From NCBI GenBank assembly GCA_043813445.1, contig JBDRLD010000062.1, positions 1 through 15,217 on the forward strand: a stretch of 15,217 nucleotides of DNA. The letters run 5' to 3'. A program made the translations under genes and the position numbers. The notes beneath the pieces are model-generated. The model saw only the letters and a list, made by a program, of their open reading frames with translations. It did no database searches and was not told where the DNA came from. This DNA is from JBDRLD01 sp043813445 (GTDB lineage Bacteria > Patescibacteriota > Patescibacteriia > JACPHY01). Positions 1 through 5,954 of the stretch are shown piece after piece. Numbering within the stretch: position 1 is the first letter of the stretch; every line of letters begins with the position of its first letter.

Positions 1-17
1 AGTATACACGACTACAC

Positions 18-47
18 CAAAACCACCCCCTTGCGAGGGTGGTTTTG
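18..47 (-). terminator. Hairpin terminator at end of pilin operon
   Basis: An 11-bp perfect stem (CAAAACCACCC, positions 18-28, pairing with 37-47) encloses an 8-base loop. The T-rich side of the stem (TTTTG) gives a short U-tract in RNA read from either strand, so it could act bidirectionally. It lies 16 bases beyond the stop of the last pilin gene, where a minus-strand operon terminator is expected. No long separate U-tail follows, so efficiency is uncertain. Confidence 0.75.
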
Positions 48-63
48 CTCATCTCTATCACTA

Positions 64-546
64 TCAACACGCAGCATCGGTACAGGAGATACCGGACGAG
101 GTTGCGGTACAGCATCCGGAGAAATCACCGGCCTTGTCCTCCAGCTCGAATCCGATTGAGTAATCCGTGCAGATGCTCGTGTCGCAATTGCCTGCTTTAA
201 TATATGTGTAGTCCACACCACCGGGGGATGGATTTGACGGGACACGCTGCATATAGACCAGCGATCCGGCAGTACAGGTGGCCTCAAAACCGCTGCTACT
301 CAGACAAGTGGCATTATCCTCCCCAAGTATCGGAATCAGCGCTCCACCGGCAATCGGATACCCTGTCTCGCTTGAAGCGTAGAGCTCGAGCGCGCTCTGG
401 AGCTGCTTCACGTCCGAAATTCGCCTTGCATCACGTGCCTTCACGCGTGCGCTGGACACTGCGATGACAGCAAGTGTCGCTAGGAGCCCGATGATCGCAA
501 TAACGACCAGAAGCTCGATGAGCGTAAAGCCCTTACGCTTTTGCAT
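64..546 (-). CDS. Type IV pilin, third tandem copy (160 aa)
   Basis: A prepilin of the type IV pilus/type II secretion superfamily, processed by a prepilin peptidase and assembled into a fibre. The start chosen (MQKRKG|FTLIELL, ATG at 544-546) gives a six-residue basic leader, Gly at -1, Phe at +1 and Glu at +5. The hydrophobic helix VVIAIIGLLATLAVIAV follows, then a charged amphipathic stretch (ARVKARDARR). An upstream in-frame ATG at 594 would overlap the preceding pilin gene and add 16 residues ahead of the leader, so it was rejected. The globular part has paired Cys, ending CTATSSGISC, plus an extra C-terminal TDAAC tail not seen in the other two pilins. It begins 11 bases after the preceding pilin stop with an AGAGAA-type weak Shine-Dalgarno, and is the last gene before the terminator at 18-47. 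Whether it is a major or minor pilin cannot be told. Confidence 0.93.
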   Translation of the reverse strand: MQKRKGFTLIELLVVIAIIGLLATLAVIAVSSARVKARDARRISDVKQLQSALELYASSETGYPIAGGALIPILGEDNATCLSSSGFEATCTAGSLVYMQRVPSNPSPGGVDYTYIKAGNCDTSICTDYSIGFELEDKAGDFSGCCTATSSGISCTDAAC

Positions 547-557
547 AGTTCTCTGAA

Positions 558-1070
558 TTAACCGCAGGTTATTCCCGACGATGTTGCAGTGCAAACAGTA
601 CTACCTGGCAGATCACCAACTCCAGACTCTAATATAAACTGAATCCCGTAGTCAACACACGGCGCAGCTGCTTGCGCACAGGAACCAATCCCTCCAGTAC
701 TATCATCTTTTCCGTAGTACTCGTACCAACCTTCCGGAGGACTCGGGTATTTTGGTACTACTCTCATGTAAACGCTACCTCCGCTATCACAATCCGCCTC
801 CTTGACAAACCCGGAATCATTGAGACACTCTGCCTCGTTGCCCTCAGTGTTAATCCCGAGTTCCAAAAGAAGAGCTCCGGGATACCCGCTATTCGAGACT
901 GCGTAGAGCTCGAGTGCGCTCTGGACCTGCTTGATATCCGAGATCCGGCGTGCATCCCGTGCCTTCACGCGAGCACTGGACACTGCGATAACAGCGAGTG
1001 TCGCGAGGAGCCCGATAATCGCAATGACGACCAGAAGCTCGATGAGCGTAAAGCCCCTACGCTTTTGCAT
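558..1070 (-). CDS. Type IV pilin, second tandem copy (170 aa)
   Basis: Prepilin with leader MQKRRG, cleavage before FTLIELL, Glu at +5 and an N-terminal helix almost identical to both neighbours. The first ~125 bases of the gene are roughly 90 percent identical to the neighbouring pilin genes, while the head domain differs. The head keeps the shared Cys pattern: a Cys before SGF, a CVDYGIQF segment and a terminal CTATSSGITC. It has a Tyr/Gly-rich middle (WYEYYGKD) not found in the others. The gene sits 11 bases after one pilin and 11 before the next, so the three are almost certainly co-transcribed. Upstream AGAGAA is a weak ribosome-binding site. Confidence 0.93.
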   Translation of the reverse strand: MQKRRGFTLIELLVVIAIIGLLATLAVIAVSSARVKARDARRISDIKQVQSALELYAVSNSGYPGALLLELGINTEGNEAECLNDSGFVKEADCDSGGSVYMRVVPKYPSPPEGWYEYYGKDDSTGGIGSCAQAAAPCVDYGIQFILESGVGDLPGSTVCTATSSGITCG

Positions 1071-1081
1071 GGTTCTCTAAA

Positions 1082-1594
1082 TTAATCGCAGGTTATTCCC
1101 GACGATGTTGCCGCGCAAAGAATGGTTCCATCACCAGTTGTGTCCCTCAGCTCGGCAGTCGGACCCTCGAGGATGAAATCGATTCGATAGTCATTACACA
1201 CATTCGCGGTGCTGCATGCAGTGCCATCGGTGTTCTTTGCTGCGTACTCGTAATTTTGCCCGCCCGGAGCCGGGTTCATAGGAACGCGGGACATGTAGAC
1301 CAACTCACCGGATGTGCAGGTACCGACGAATCCGTTCACGGAAGAATCGATACATGTTGCCTCTCCAGTTCCAAGCTCCAGCGCTGAATCGATCCCAAGA
1401 TGTGGATACCCGCTCTTGTCCGTCGCGTAGAGGTCTAGCGCGCTCTGAATCTGCTTGATATCCGAAACGCGTCGCGCATCGCGTGCCTTCACGCGAGCAC
1501 TGGAAACTGCGATAACCGCGAGTGTCGCGAGGAGCCCGATGATCGCGATAACGACCAGAAGCTCAATGAGTGTAAAACCCTTTCGTTGGCGCAT
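1082..1594 (-). CDS. Type IV pilin, first tandem copy (170 aa)
   Basis: First of three tandem prepilins in transcription order. The start chosen is the ATG giving MRQRKG|FTLIELL, which leaves the same six-residue leader as the paralogues. In-frame alternatives are ATG at 1600 and GTG at 1612. Glu +5, the IAIIGLLATLAVIAV helix and the charged ARVKARDARR segment are all present. The head contains Cys pairs around SSVNGFVGTC, CSTANVCNDYRIDF and the terminal CAATSSGITC, probably disulfides outside the cell. It is the pilin nearest a candidate promoter (extended -10 at 1621-1629), so these three genes may be expressed more strongly than the assembly genes upstream. Confidence 0.93.
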   Translation of the reverse strand: MRQRKGFTLIELLVVIAIIGLLATLAVIAVSSARVKARDARRVSDIKQIQSALDLYATDKSGYPHLGIDSALELGTGEATCIDSSVNGFVGTCTSGELVYMSRVPMNPAPGGQNYEYAAKNTDGTACSTANVCNDYRIDFILEGPTAELRDTTGDGTILCAATSSGITCD

Positions 1595-1620
1595 AATCAT
1601 ATAATTATCCACATGTCTTT

Positions 1621-1650
1621 AGTATACCAGAATACAATTCTCATACGAAA
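1621..1650 (-). promoter_or_regulatory. Candidate extended -10 promoter for the pilin genes
   Basis: On the minus strand TGG-TATACT (-10 at 1621-1626, TG extension at 1627-1629) lies in the 99-base gap between pilC and the first pilin. It would start RNA near 1614 and give a 5' leader of about 20 bases before the ATG at 1594. No good -35 hexamer is visible at 16-18 bp spacing (best TTTCGT or TTCGTA), so the call rests on the extended -10. Placement before the structural subunits makes biological sense. Confidence 0.5.
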
Positions 1651-1693
1651 ACCCCACCCCATTTGTATCGTTTGGCCACGGATTAATGCATAC

Positions 1694-2902
1694 TCAGAAC
1701 TGCGAAACCATACTGTACATTGGCATAATCACCGCGGCGATCGTCACACCGACACCGACACCAAGAATAATCATCACGATTGGCTCGATAATCGTGATGA
1801 GGTTTCGAATGCGCTGCTCGACGACGTGTTCATAGTGCCAGGTTAGCTTCTCGAGCACGTGCTCCAACTTTCCACTCCGCTCCCCGATTGCTAGCAGCTG
1901 CGTTACCATTGGCGGGATGAGCTTTGAATCACGGAAACGAATAGTGAGCGAGTTTCCATCCATCACCTCACGCGTTGTTGCCTCGATGAGATCACGGTAT
2001 GCCGCGTTACTCACCACATCCCGAATGACCTCCAATGATGGAATAATACCCACGCCTCCCTTGAGCAACATCTGGAATGACTGCGTAATGCGCACAACAG
2101 ATACATCGCGAATAATCGGACCAAGCACCGGTAACTTCAACTTCAACCCATCCCACCGCGACCGTATGGCTGCTTTGCGCAAGCTCGCCCGAAGCCCACC
2201 GAATATGACTATGGTTGCGATAATCACCAACCACCACCACGCGGCAAGGAAGCCGCTCACCGCAATAAGTATCTGCGTGGAGAGTGGGAGCACCGCACCA
2301 GATTGCAAAAGTACCTGTGTAGTGCGCGGCACCACGAACGTCATCATGATGAATCCCACAATGACGAGACCGCTGATAATGAACGCCGGGTACAACATCG
2401 CACCACGAATACGCGACCGCAACTCGGCATCCCGCTCTGCCTGATCCGCGAGGTAGCTCACAACCGGCGAGAGGTTGCCCGATGTCTCACCCGCCCTAAT
2501 GAGGTATACCGCAAAACTGCTAAACACACGTGGATGTGCTGCGAATGCGTCCGAAAGACGACGGCCCGATTCCACATCCTTCACGATGTCTATGACGACG
2601 GAACGAAGAATGGGGCTCTCAGTTTGCCGGACGAGCGCGCGAAGCGAGTCAATGAGCGGCATCTCTGCCGAAATCATGACGCTAAGCTGCCGGAGGAAGA
2701 TTACAATTCCCTTTAGCGGAAGACGCTGCACCTGAAGCACCGAATCCCTAAGGAATGCAACGATTCGGAGCTCTTCGTGGATGGAAACAGCAATATATCC
2801 TCGCTCTGCAAGCTCTCGCTCGGCGGTGTACTGGCTCTCCGCGACTACGGAGCCGCGAATTACCTTACCTGCTCTCGTATGTGCAGAATAGCGAAAACGC
2901 AT
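1694..2902 (-). CDS. pilC: Type IV pilus inner-membrane platform protein PilC/GspF (402 aa)
   Basis: Polytopic platform protein around which the extension ATPase PilB adds pilins to the fibre. Length matches the family (about 400). It shows the usual duplicated GspF domain: the first has AGETSGNL at 137-144, the second GERSGKL at 340-346. Membrane segments are near residues 169-192, 211-236 and 367-396, the last ending VIMPMYSMVSQF, a typical PilC C-terminus. The N-terminus (MRFRYSAHTRAGKVIRG) is the usual soluble start. ATG at 2900-2902 is supported by the conserved N-terminus, though no Shine-Dalgarno is seen. A 270-base gap with GC-rich repeats separates it from pilB upstream, and the pilins follow downstream. 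PilC rather than a type II secretion GspF is inferred from the pilin and PilM-N-O context. Confidence 0.96.
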   Translation of the reverse strand: MRFRYSAHTRAGKVIRGSVVAESQYTAERELAERGYIAVSIHEELRIVAFLRDSVLQVQRLPLKGIVIFLRQLSVMISAEMPLIDSLRALVRQTESPILRSVVIDIVKDVESGRRLSDAFAAHPRVFSSFAVYLIRAGETSGNLSPVVSYLADQAERDAELRSRIRGAMLYPAFIISGLVIVGFIMMTFVVPRTTQVLLQSGAVLPLSTQILIAVSGFLAAWWWLVIIATIVIFGGLRASLRKAAIRSRWDGLKLKLPVLGPIIRDVSVVRITQSFQMLLKGGVGIIPSLEVIRDVVSNAAYRDLIEATTREVMDGNSLTIRFRDSKLIPPMVTQLLAIGERSGKLEHVLEKLTWHYEHVVEQRIRNLITIIEPIVMIILGVGVGVTIAAVIMPMYSMVSQF

Positions 2903-2990
2903 GTGGTAACGGAAAACTAAAAACGAGGAACTTGAACTGCAAAAATATTCTGCGCCTCATCATCCATGTCATTTCGATGTTTCCTAGCCC

Positions 2991-3043
2991 CCGCCCATCC
3001 GGACGGGCGGCCATAGAAGGCCGCCCCTACGTGGAGAGGATAC
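2991..3043. repeat. GC-rich hairpin repeat, copy 1
   Basis: A 53-base unit repeated at 3098-3150 with 48 of 53 positions identical. It contains a perfect 8-bp stem, GGGCGGCC (3005-3012) pairing with GGCCGCCC (3019-3026), around a six-base loop. No T-run follows on the minus strand, so it is not a standard terminator. The core (CTAC next to GGCCGCCC) resembles dispersed GTAGGGGCGG-type intergenic repeats known from many uncultured bacteria; that link is from memory. Confidence 0.85.
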
Positions 3044-3082
3044 CTCGTCAGCTTGCTGCGTCTGTTCCCGATTTGACGGAGG

Positions 3083-3102
3083 GGCGGGGTTCAATCCCCG
3101 CC
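3083..3102. repeat. 7-bp inverted repeat between the two GC-rich units
   Basis: GGCGGGG (3083-3089) pairs perfectly with CCCCGCC (3096-3102) around loop TTCAAT. It overlaps the first bases of repeat copy 2, so in RNA the two hairpins compete or stack. Loop sequence and arm composition differ from the flanking 8-bp stems, suggesting a related repeat subtype. Confidence 0.7.
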
Positions 3103-3150
3103 AGTCCGGACGGGCGGCCATAGGAGGCCGCCCCTACATGGAGAGGGTAC
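3098..3150. repeat. GC-rich hairpin repeat, copy 2
   Basis: Second copy of the 53-base unit at 2991-3043, in the same orientation, with five mismatches. The stem GGGCGGCC (3112-3119) / GGCCGCCC (3126-3133) is fully conserved and the loop changes from ATAGAA to ATAGGA. Conservation of stems with change in the loop is consistent with selection on, or descent from, a hairpin-forming element. It ends 23 bases before the pilB stop codon. Confidence 0.85.
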
Positions 3151-3172
3151 TCCGTCGCTCGGTTGCGACGCT

Positions 3173-4900
3173 CTATTCGTGCGCGATGCGGAGCACTTCC
3201 TCGTATGAAGTCACGCCCTCAACCGCTCGGAGGAGTGCGTCCTGCGAAATTGTTAACATCCCGCGCTCTTTCGCAAGTGCCTCGGCCTTATCAAGTGTGT
3301 ACCCGCTTACAATGAGATCCTCTAGCTCATCGTCGAATTCAAGTAGCTCCACTGCAACGGTTCGTCCACGATACCCGGTTCCGCCGCATTTCGGACATCC
3401 GCGCCCGCGCGATAGCTTCACCCCTCCGGCTACGGTTGCATCTGCAACGGCGTACTTGGACGGCAGCTCCGTAAGAATCCGCTCTATTTCTGCAAGTATC
3501 TCTTTCGTTGGAACAAATTGCTCACGACAATCCGGACAAATCTTACGGACGAGTCGCTGCCCCTCTGCCATGATAAGCGTTGATGCAAGCAGGAATGGTT
3601 CGATCTTCATATCTACGAGACGCGGAACAACACCGACGACATCGCGGGTGTGCAGTGTAGAGAAGAGAAGGTGTCCGGTCAGTCCCGCGTGCACGGACAA
3701 CTCTGCAGTCTCTGTATCTCGAATCTCTCCAACCATGATAACGTTTGGATCTTGCCGAAGAATCGCACGCAGGCCGGTAGCGAAGGTGAACTCCACCTCC
3801 GGTCGAATCTGCGCTTGGTTTACCCCGCGCACGTAATACTCAATCGGATCCTCAAGTGTCGTAATGTTCACACCCTCCTGATTGAGCATGGTGAGAACCG
3901 CGTATAGCGTCGTCGATTTACCGGAGCCCGTTGGACCGGTAAGCAGCACCATGCCGTTCGGACGGTGCACGGCGCGATCCACAATTTCCACCTGCCAATC
4001 ACGGAATCCAAGATCTTGCAGTGTGAGAATACTCTCCGACGACTCAAGAATACGCATCACCACCTTCTCATTCTCGAGCAGCGGCAACGTTGAGACACGG
4101 AGATCGATCTCGCGTCCGCCCTCTTCGATATGGATGCGTCCGTCCTGTGGAATTCGCGTCTCGTCCAGTCGCATCTTCGCGAGCACCTTCACACGCGAAA
4201 CAATCGCCCCATGTAATGCCGTTGGAAGGGATAGCGTCGTCTTCAAAACACCGTCAACACGATAACGAATCCGAGTTTGATCGCCGTGCGGCTCGATGTG
4301 AATATCTGATGCGTGCCCCTCAATCGCGTGACGAAGAATCGTCGCGACGATTTGCGAGACTGGTGCCCGCTCAATTTCCGCGGAAATATCAGTCTCTGTA
4401 TGTGTGTCCGTCTCCTGCGCCGTAAACTGCTTGGTCGCCTCGGAAATTGCACGATCAGTCTTCTGCTTTGCGCCTGAATAAAGCTGCATCGCCGCGCGAT
4501 AACTCGATTCGGAAATAATTGCATAACGAACGCTAAGCTGCCGCTCGCGTGCATAAAATTCAATCGCCTCAACAATCTGCTGATCTGTCGCATCGACGAG
4601 ACCAACCGTCACACGATTACCATCTCGCTCAAACGCGATGGCATGGTATCGCTCTGCAAGACTATGCGGAAGCGTCTCGAGAATCGTCTTTGGAATACTC
4701 TTGCCGATCAACGTGATCACCGGCAACCCAAGAAACTGCCCATGTAATCGAAGCAGCTCATCTTCGGTGATTATCCTGCGATCAAGCAAAAGGCGGTCGA
4801 TCCGTTGCCCCTGCTTCGATGCCCCCTCAAGCTCTTCGGCAACTTCAGCAGTGACCTTTTTCTCCTTTTTCAAATAGTCGATGATCTGTGCGTTGAGCAT
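3173..4900 (-). CDS. pilB: Type IV pilus assembly ATPase PilB/GspE (575 aa)
   Basis: Hexameric cytoplasmic ATPase that powers pilus extension. Residues 1-140 form a GspE N-terminal-like domain. The region around 197-204 (ASDIHIEP) starts the second N-domain. Walker A is GPTGSGKST (322-330), the Asp box ITTLEDPIEY (346-355), Walker B VIMVGEIRDTETAE (387-400) and the His box HAGLTGHLLFSTLHT (404-418). A zinc-type tetracysteine (C455xxC458 and C502xxC505) is intact and is typical of PilB/GspE and absent from the retraction ATPase PilT. The N-domain stretch RIDRLLLDRRIITEDELL resembles an MshEN motif but lacks the usual Gly positions, so c-di-GMP binding is doubtful. It begins six bases after the 89-residue gene, implying coupling. 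Start ATG at 4898-4900 gives the full family length. Confidence 0.97.
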   Translation of the reverse strand: MLNAQIIDYLKKEKKVTAEVAEELEGASKQGQRIDRLLLDRRIITEDELLRLHGQFLGLPVITLIGKSIPKTILETLPHSLAERYHAIAFERDGNRVTVGLVDATDQQIVEAIEFYARERQLSVRYAIISESSYRAAMQLYSGAKQKTDRAISEATKQFTAQETDTHTETDISAEIERAPVSQIVATILRHAIEGHASDIHIEPHGDQTRIRYRVDGVLKTTLSLPTALHGAIVSRVKVLAKMRLDETRIPQDGRIHIEEGGREIDLRVSTLPLLENEKVVMRILESSESILTLQDLGFRDWQVEIVDRAVHRPNGMVLLTGPTGSGKSTTLYAVLTMLNQEGVNITTLEDPIEYYVRGVNQAQIRPEVEFTFATGLRAILRQDPNVIMVGEIRDTETAELSVHAGLTGHLLFSTLHTRDVVGVVPRLVDMKIEPFLLASTLIMAEGQRLVRKICPDCREQFVPTKEILAEIERILTELPSKYAVADATVAGGVKLSRGRGCPKCGGTGYRGRTVAVELLEFDDELEDLIVSGYTLDKAEALAKERGMLTISQDALLRAVEGVTSYEEVLRIAHE

Positions 4901-4906
4901 GTAGTA

Positions 4907-5176
4907 CTACTCTAGGACGAGAAATGGATTAGAACTTCCGGTTTTCGATGGAGTGAACTCCGGAGTGAGCTGCACGAACTTTCGAAACCGTGCGTCTTCG
5001 CTGAGCGATTCGATTACTTTGATATTCACCGGATGACGTGTGGTGAGAACCTGGCCTGCACGGTCCGGTATATCAAGCGGACGTATTGTATCCCAAAAGA
5101 TAATCGAACTCCCAATAATGAGTGCGATACAAGTCGCTAAAATCGTCAAATTTCGTATTGTTCGAGCAGAGGCCAT
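4907..5176 (-). CDS. Small membrane-anchored pilus-cluster protein ending in GSSNPF motif (89 aa)
   Basis: The start at 5174-5176 (MASARTIRNL) places a TM helix at about residues 10-29 (LTILATCIALIIGSSIIFW) behind a short basic N-terminus, predicting a single-pass protein with an extracytoplasmic C-terminus. A longer ORF start at 5257 would read through a 7-bp repeat array and was rejected. The C-terminal region (ARFRKFVQL ... GSSNPFLVLE) matches, from memory, a motif of short CPR proteins found between pilO and pilB, where a Phe-rich helix is followed by a G-x-x-NPF sequence. Position is that of pilP in Proteobacteria, but there is no lipobox, so a functional link to PilP is only inference. 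The gene ends six bases before pilB. Confidence 0.8.
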   Translation of the reverse strand: MASARTIRNLTILATCIALIIGSSIIFWDTIRPLDIPDRAGQVLTTRHPVNIKVIESLSEDARFRKFVQLTPEFTPSKTGSSNPFLVLE

Positions 5177-5240
5177 AGGGTGACAGAAGACATGGGACGA
5201 GAACAAGGGACATGGGACGATGATAGGGAACGGGATACGT
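5177..5240. repeat. Degenerate tandem array, GTCCC type, about 7-bp period
   Basis: Read on the minus strand, GTC-type starts recur at about 7 bp with two 6-bp steps (plus-strand anchors 5182, 5189, 5196, 5202, 5209, 5216, 5222, 5229). The steps 7-7-6 produce a 20-bp super-period: CATGGGACGA occurs at 5191-5200 and again at 5211-5220. It ends directly at the start codon of the 89-residue gene. Confidence 0.7.
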
Positions 5241-5247
5241 CGAATTT

Positions 5248-5276
5248 TCACTAGCAACTCTCAACTATCAACTCAC
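5248..5276. repeat. Degenerate tandem array, GTTG type, 7-bp period
   Basis: On the minus strand GTTG occurs three times at exact 7-bp spacing (plus-strand CAAC at 5255, 5262 and 5269), with weaker flanking units at 5248 and about 5276. Unit form is GTTGNNA. It is short, so chance cannot be excluded on its own, but it sits between two other 7-bp-period arrays. Confidence 0.55.
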
Positions 5277-5300
5277 TCACTTTTCGACTCCCTGCTCTAA

Positions 5301-5353
5301 GCGTCTCGCGTAAAGCGTGTAGCGTCCAGCGTTCCGCGTCTCGCGTAAAGCGT
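5301..5353. repeat. Heptamer tandem array, ACGCNNN type, eight units
   Basis: The plus-strand tetramer GCGT (ACGC on the minus strand) recurs at 5301, 5308, 5315, 5322, 5329, 5336, 5343 and 5350, an exact 7-bp period over eight units, with variable triplets between. The 18-mer at 5301-5318 recurs exactly at 5336-5353, five units apart. It begins two bases after the pilO stop codon. A 7-bp period cannot preserve a reading frame, so it is non-coding. Confidence 0.9.
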
Positions 5354-5355
5354 CC

Positions 5356-5943
5356 TCACTTCATAGTATACATGCGCAAACGGAGTGTCGCTGATTGTCG
5401 CTTTGGTGTGTACTGCACGGAGAGTGTGTCAATAAGTCGCTGGCTTCTGCTCATGACGGACAGCAGCACCTTCAATTTCATGTACGTCACATTGCGGACT
5501 GTCAGACCGATAAGAACTACCTCATTATCTGAAAGAACTCGCTTAAACTCCGGCGGCGGCTGCTCACGACTCAACTCCATGCTTGCGACGACCACACCGG
5601 CGCGCTGTGCCGCAGCGTCGAGTGTTGCAATAATACCCGGAACATCCGTCGTCGCCGGAAGCGTGCTATCGATAAGCGGCTGCACGGCCCCAAGCTCCCC
5701 TCCAAAAACAGCCCGGACGCGCTCTAGCTGCGCAAGCCGCTGCTCCAGAGCGGGAACATCAGATGCGAACGCTGCACGAAGCTGGAGAGAACGAAGCTCG
5801 AAAAGCTGCGGTCGGAGGAACGCGATATATCCAATAATAGCCAATGCAAGAACCACGACCGGAGTTAATGCCGGCAAAAGATGCTCGAGATGATACCCTC
5901 GATGCTGCTCTTGCGTTCGTATGTGGTGGTTGATAATCGACAT
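5356..5943 (-). CDS. pilO: Type IV pilus alignment protein PilO-like (195 aa)
   Basis: Single-pass inner-membrane protein, expected to pair with PilN and link the PilM ring to the outer part of the machine. A short cytoplasmic N-terminus (MSIINHHIRTQEQHRGYH) precedes a TM helix at about 24-43 (PALTPVVVLALAIIGYIAF). A coiled-coil-like segment follows (LRSLQLRAAF ... LEQRLAQLERVRAVFGG). The C-terminal half is a ferredoxin-like alpha/beta region typical of PilO (PGIIATLDAAAQRAGVVVASM ... LTVRNVTYMKLKVLLSVM). Sequence identity of PilO proteins is always low, so the call rests on size, topology and its place 11 bases after pilN. ATG at 5941-5943 is the natural start. Confidence 0.88.
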   Translation of the reverse strand: MSIINHHIRTQEQHRGYHLEHLLPALTPVVVLALAIIGYIAFLRPQLFELRSLQLRAAFASDVPALEQRLAQLERVRAVFGGELGAVQPLIDSTLPATTDVPGIIATLDAAAQRAGVVVASMELSREQPPPEFKRVLSDNEVVLIGLTVRNVTYMKLKVLLSVMSRSQRLIDTLSVQYTPKRQSATLRLRMYTMK

Positions 5944-5954
5944 GTTCGATCTGA

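Noticed and set aside
547..594. Longer start for the last pilin (176 aa)
   Set aside because: It overlaps the preceding pilin gene and puts 16 residues before an otherwise standard six-residue prepilin leader.
1610..1612. GTG start for the first pilin
   Set aside because: It would add six residues (MDNYMI) to the leader; the ATG at 1594 matches the leader length of both paralogues.
3138..3836. 232-residue plus-strand ORF, and other long plus-strand ORFs over pilB, pilN, recJ and the Cys-rich gene
   Set aside because: They lie opposite well-recognised genes, are Ser/Arg-rich antisense shadows and show no domain.
5177..5257. 27-residue N-terminal extension of the 89-residue protein
   Set aside because: It reads through a 7-bp repeat array that cannot hold a frame, and the inner ATG gives a normal membrane-anchor N-terminus.
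5301..5353. Possible CRISPR-like array
   Set aside because: Units are 7 bp with 3-bp variable parts, far too short for repeats and spacers, and no cas gene is present.
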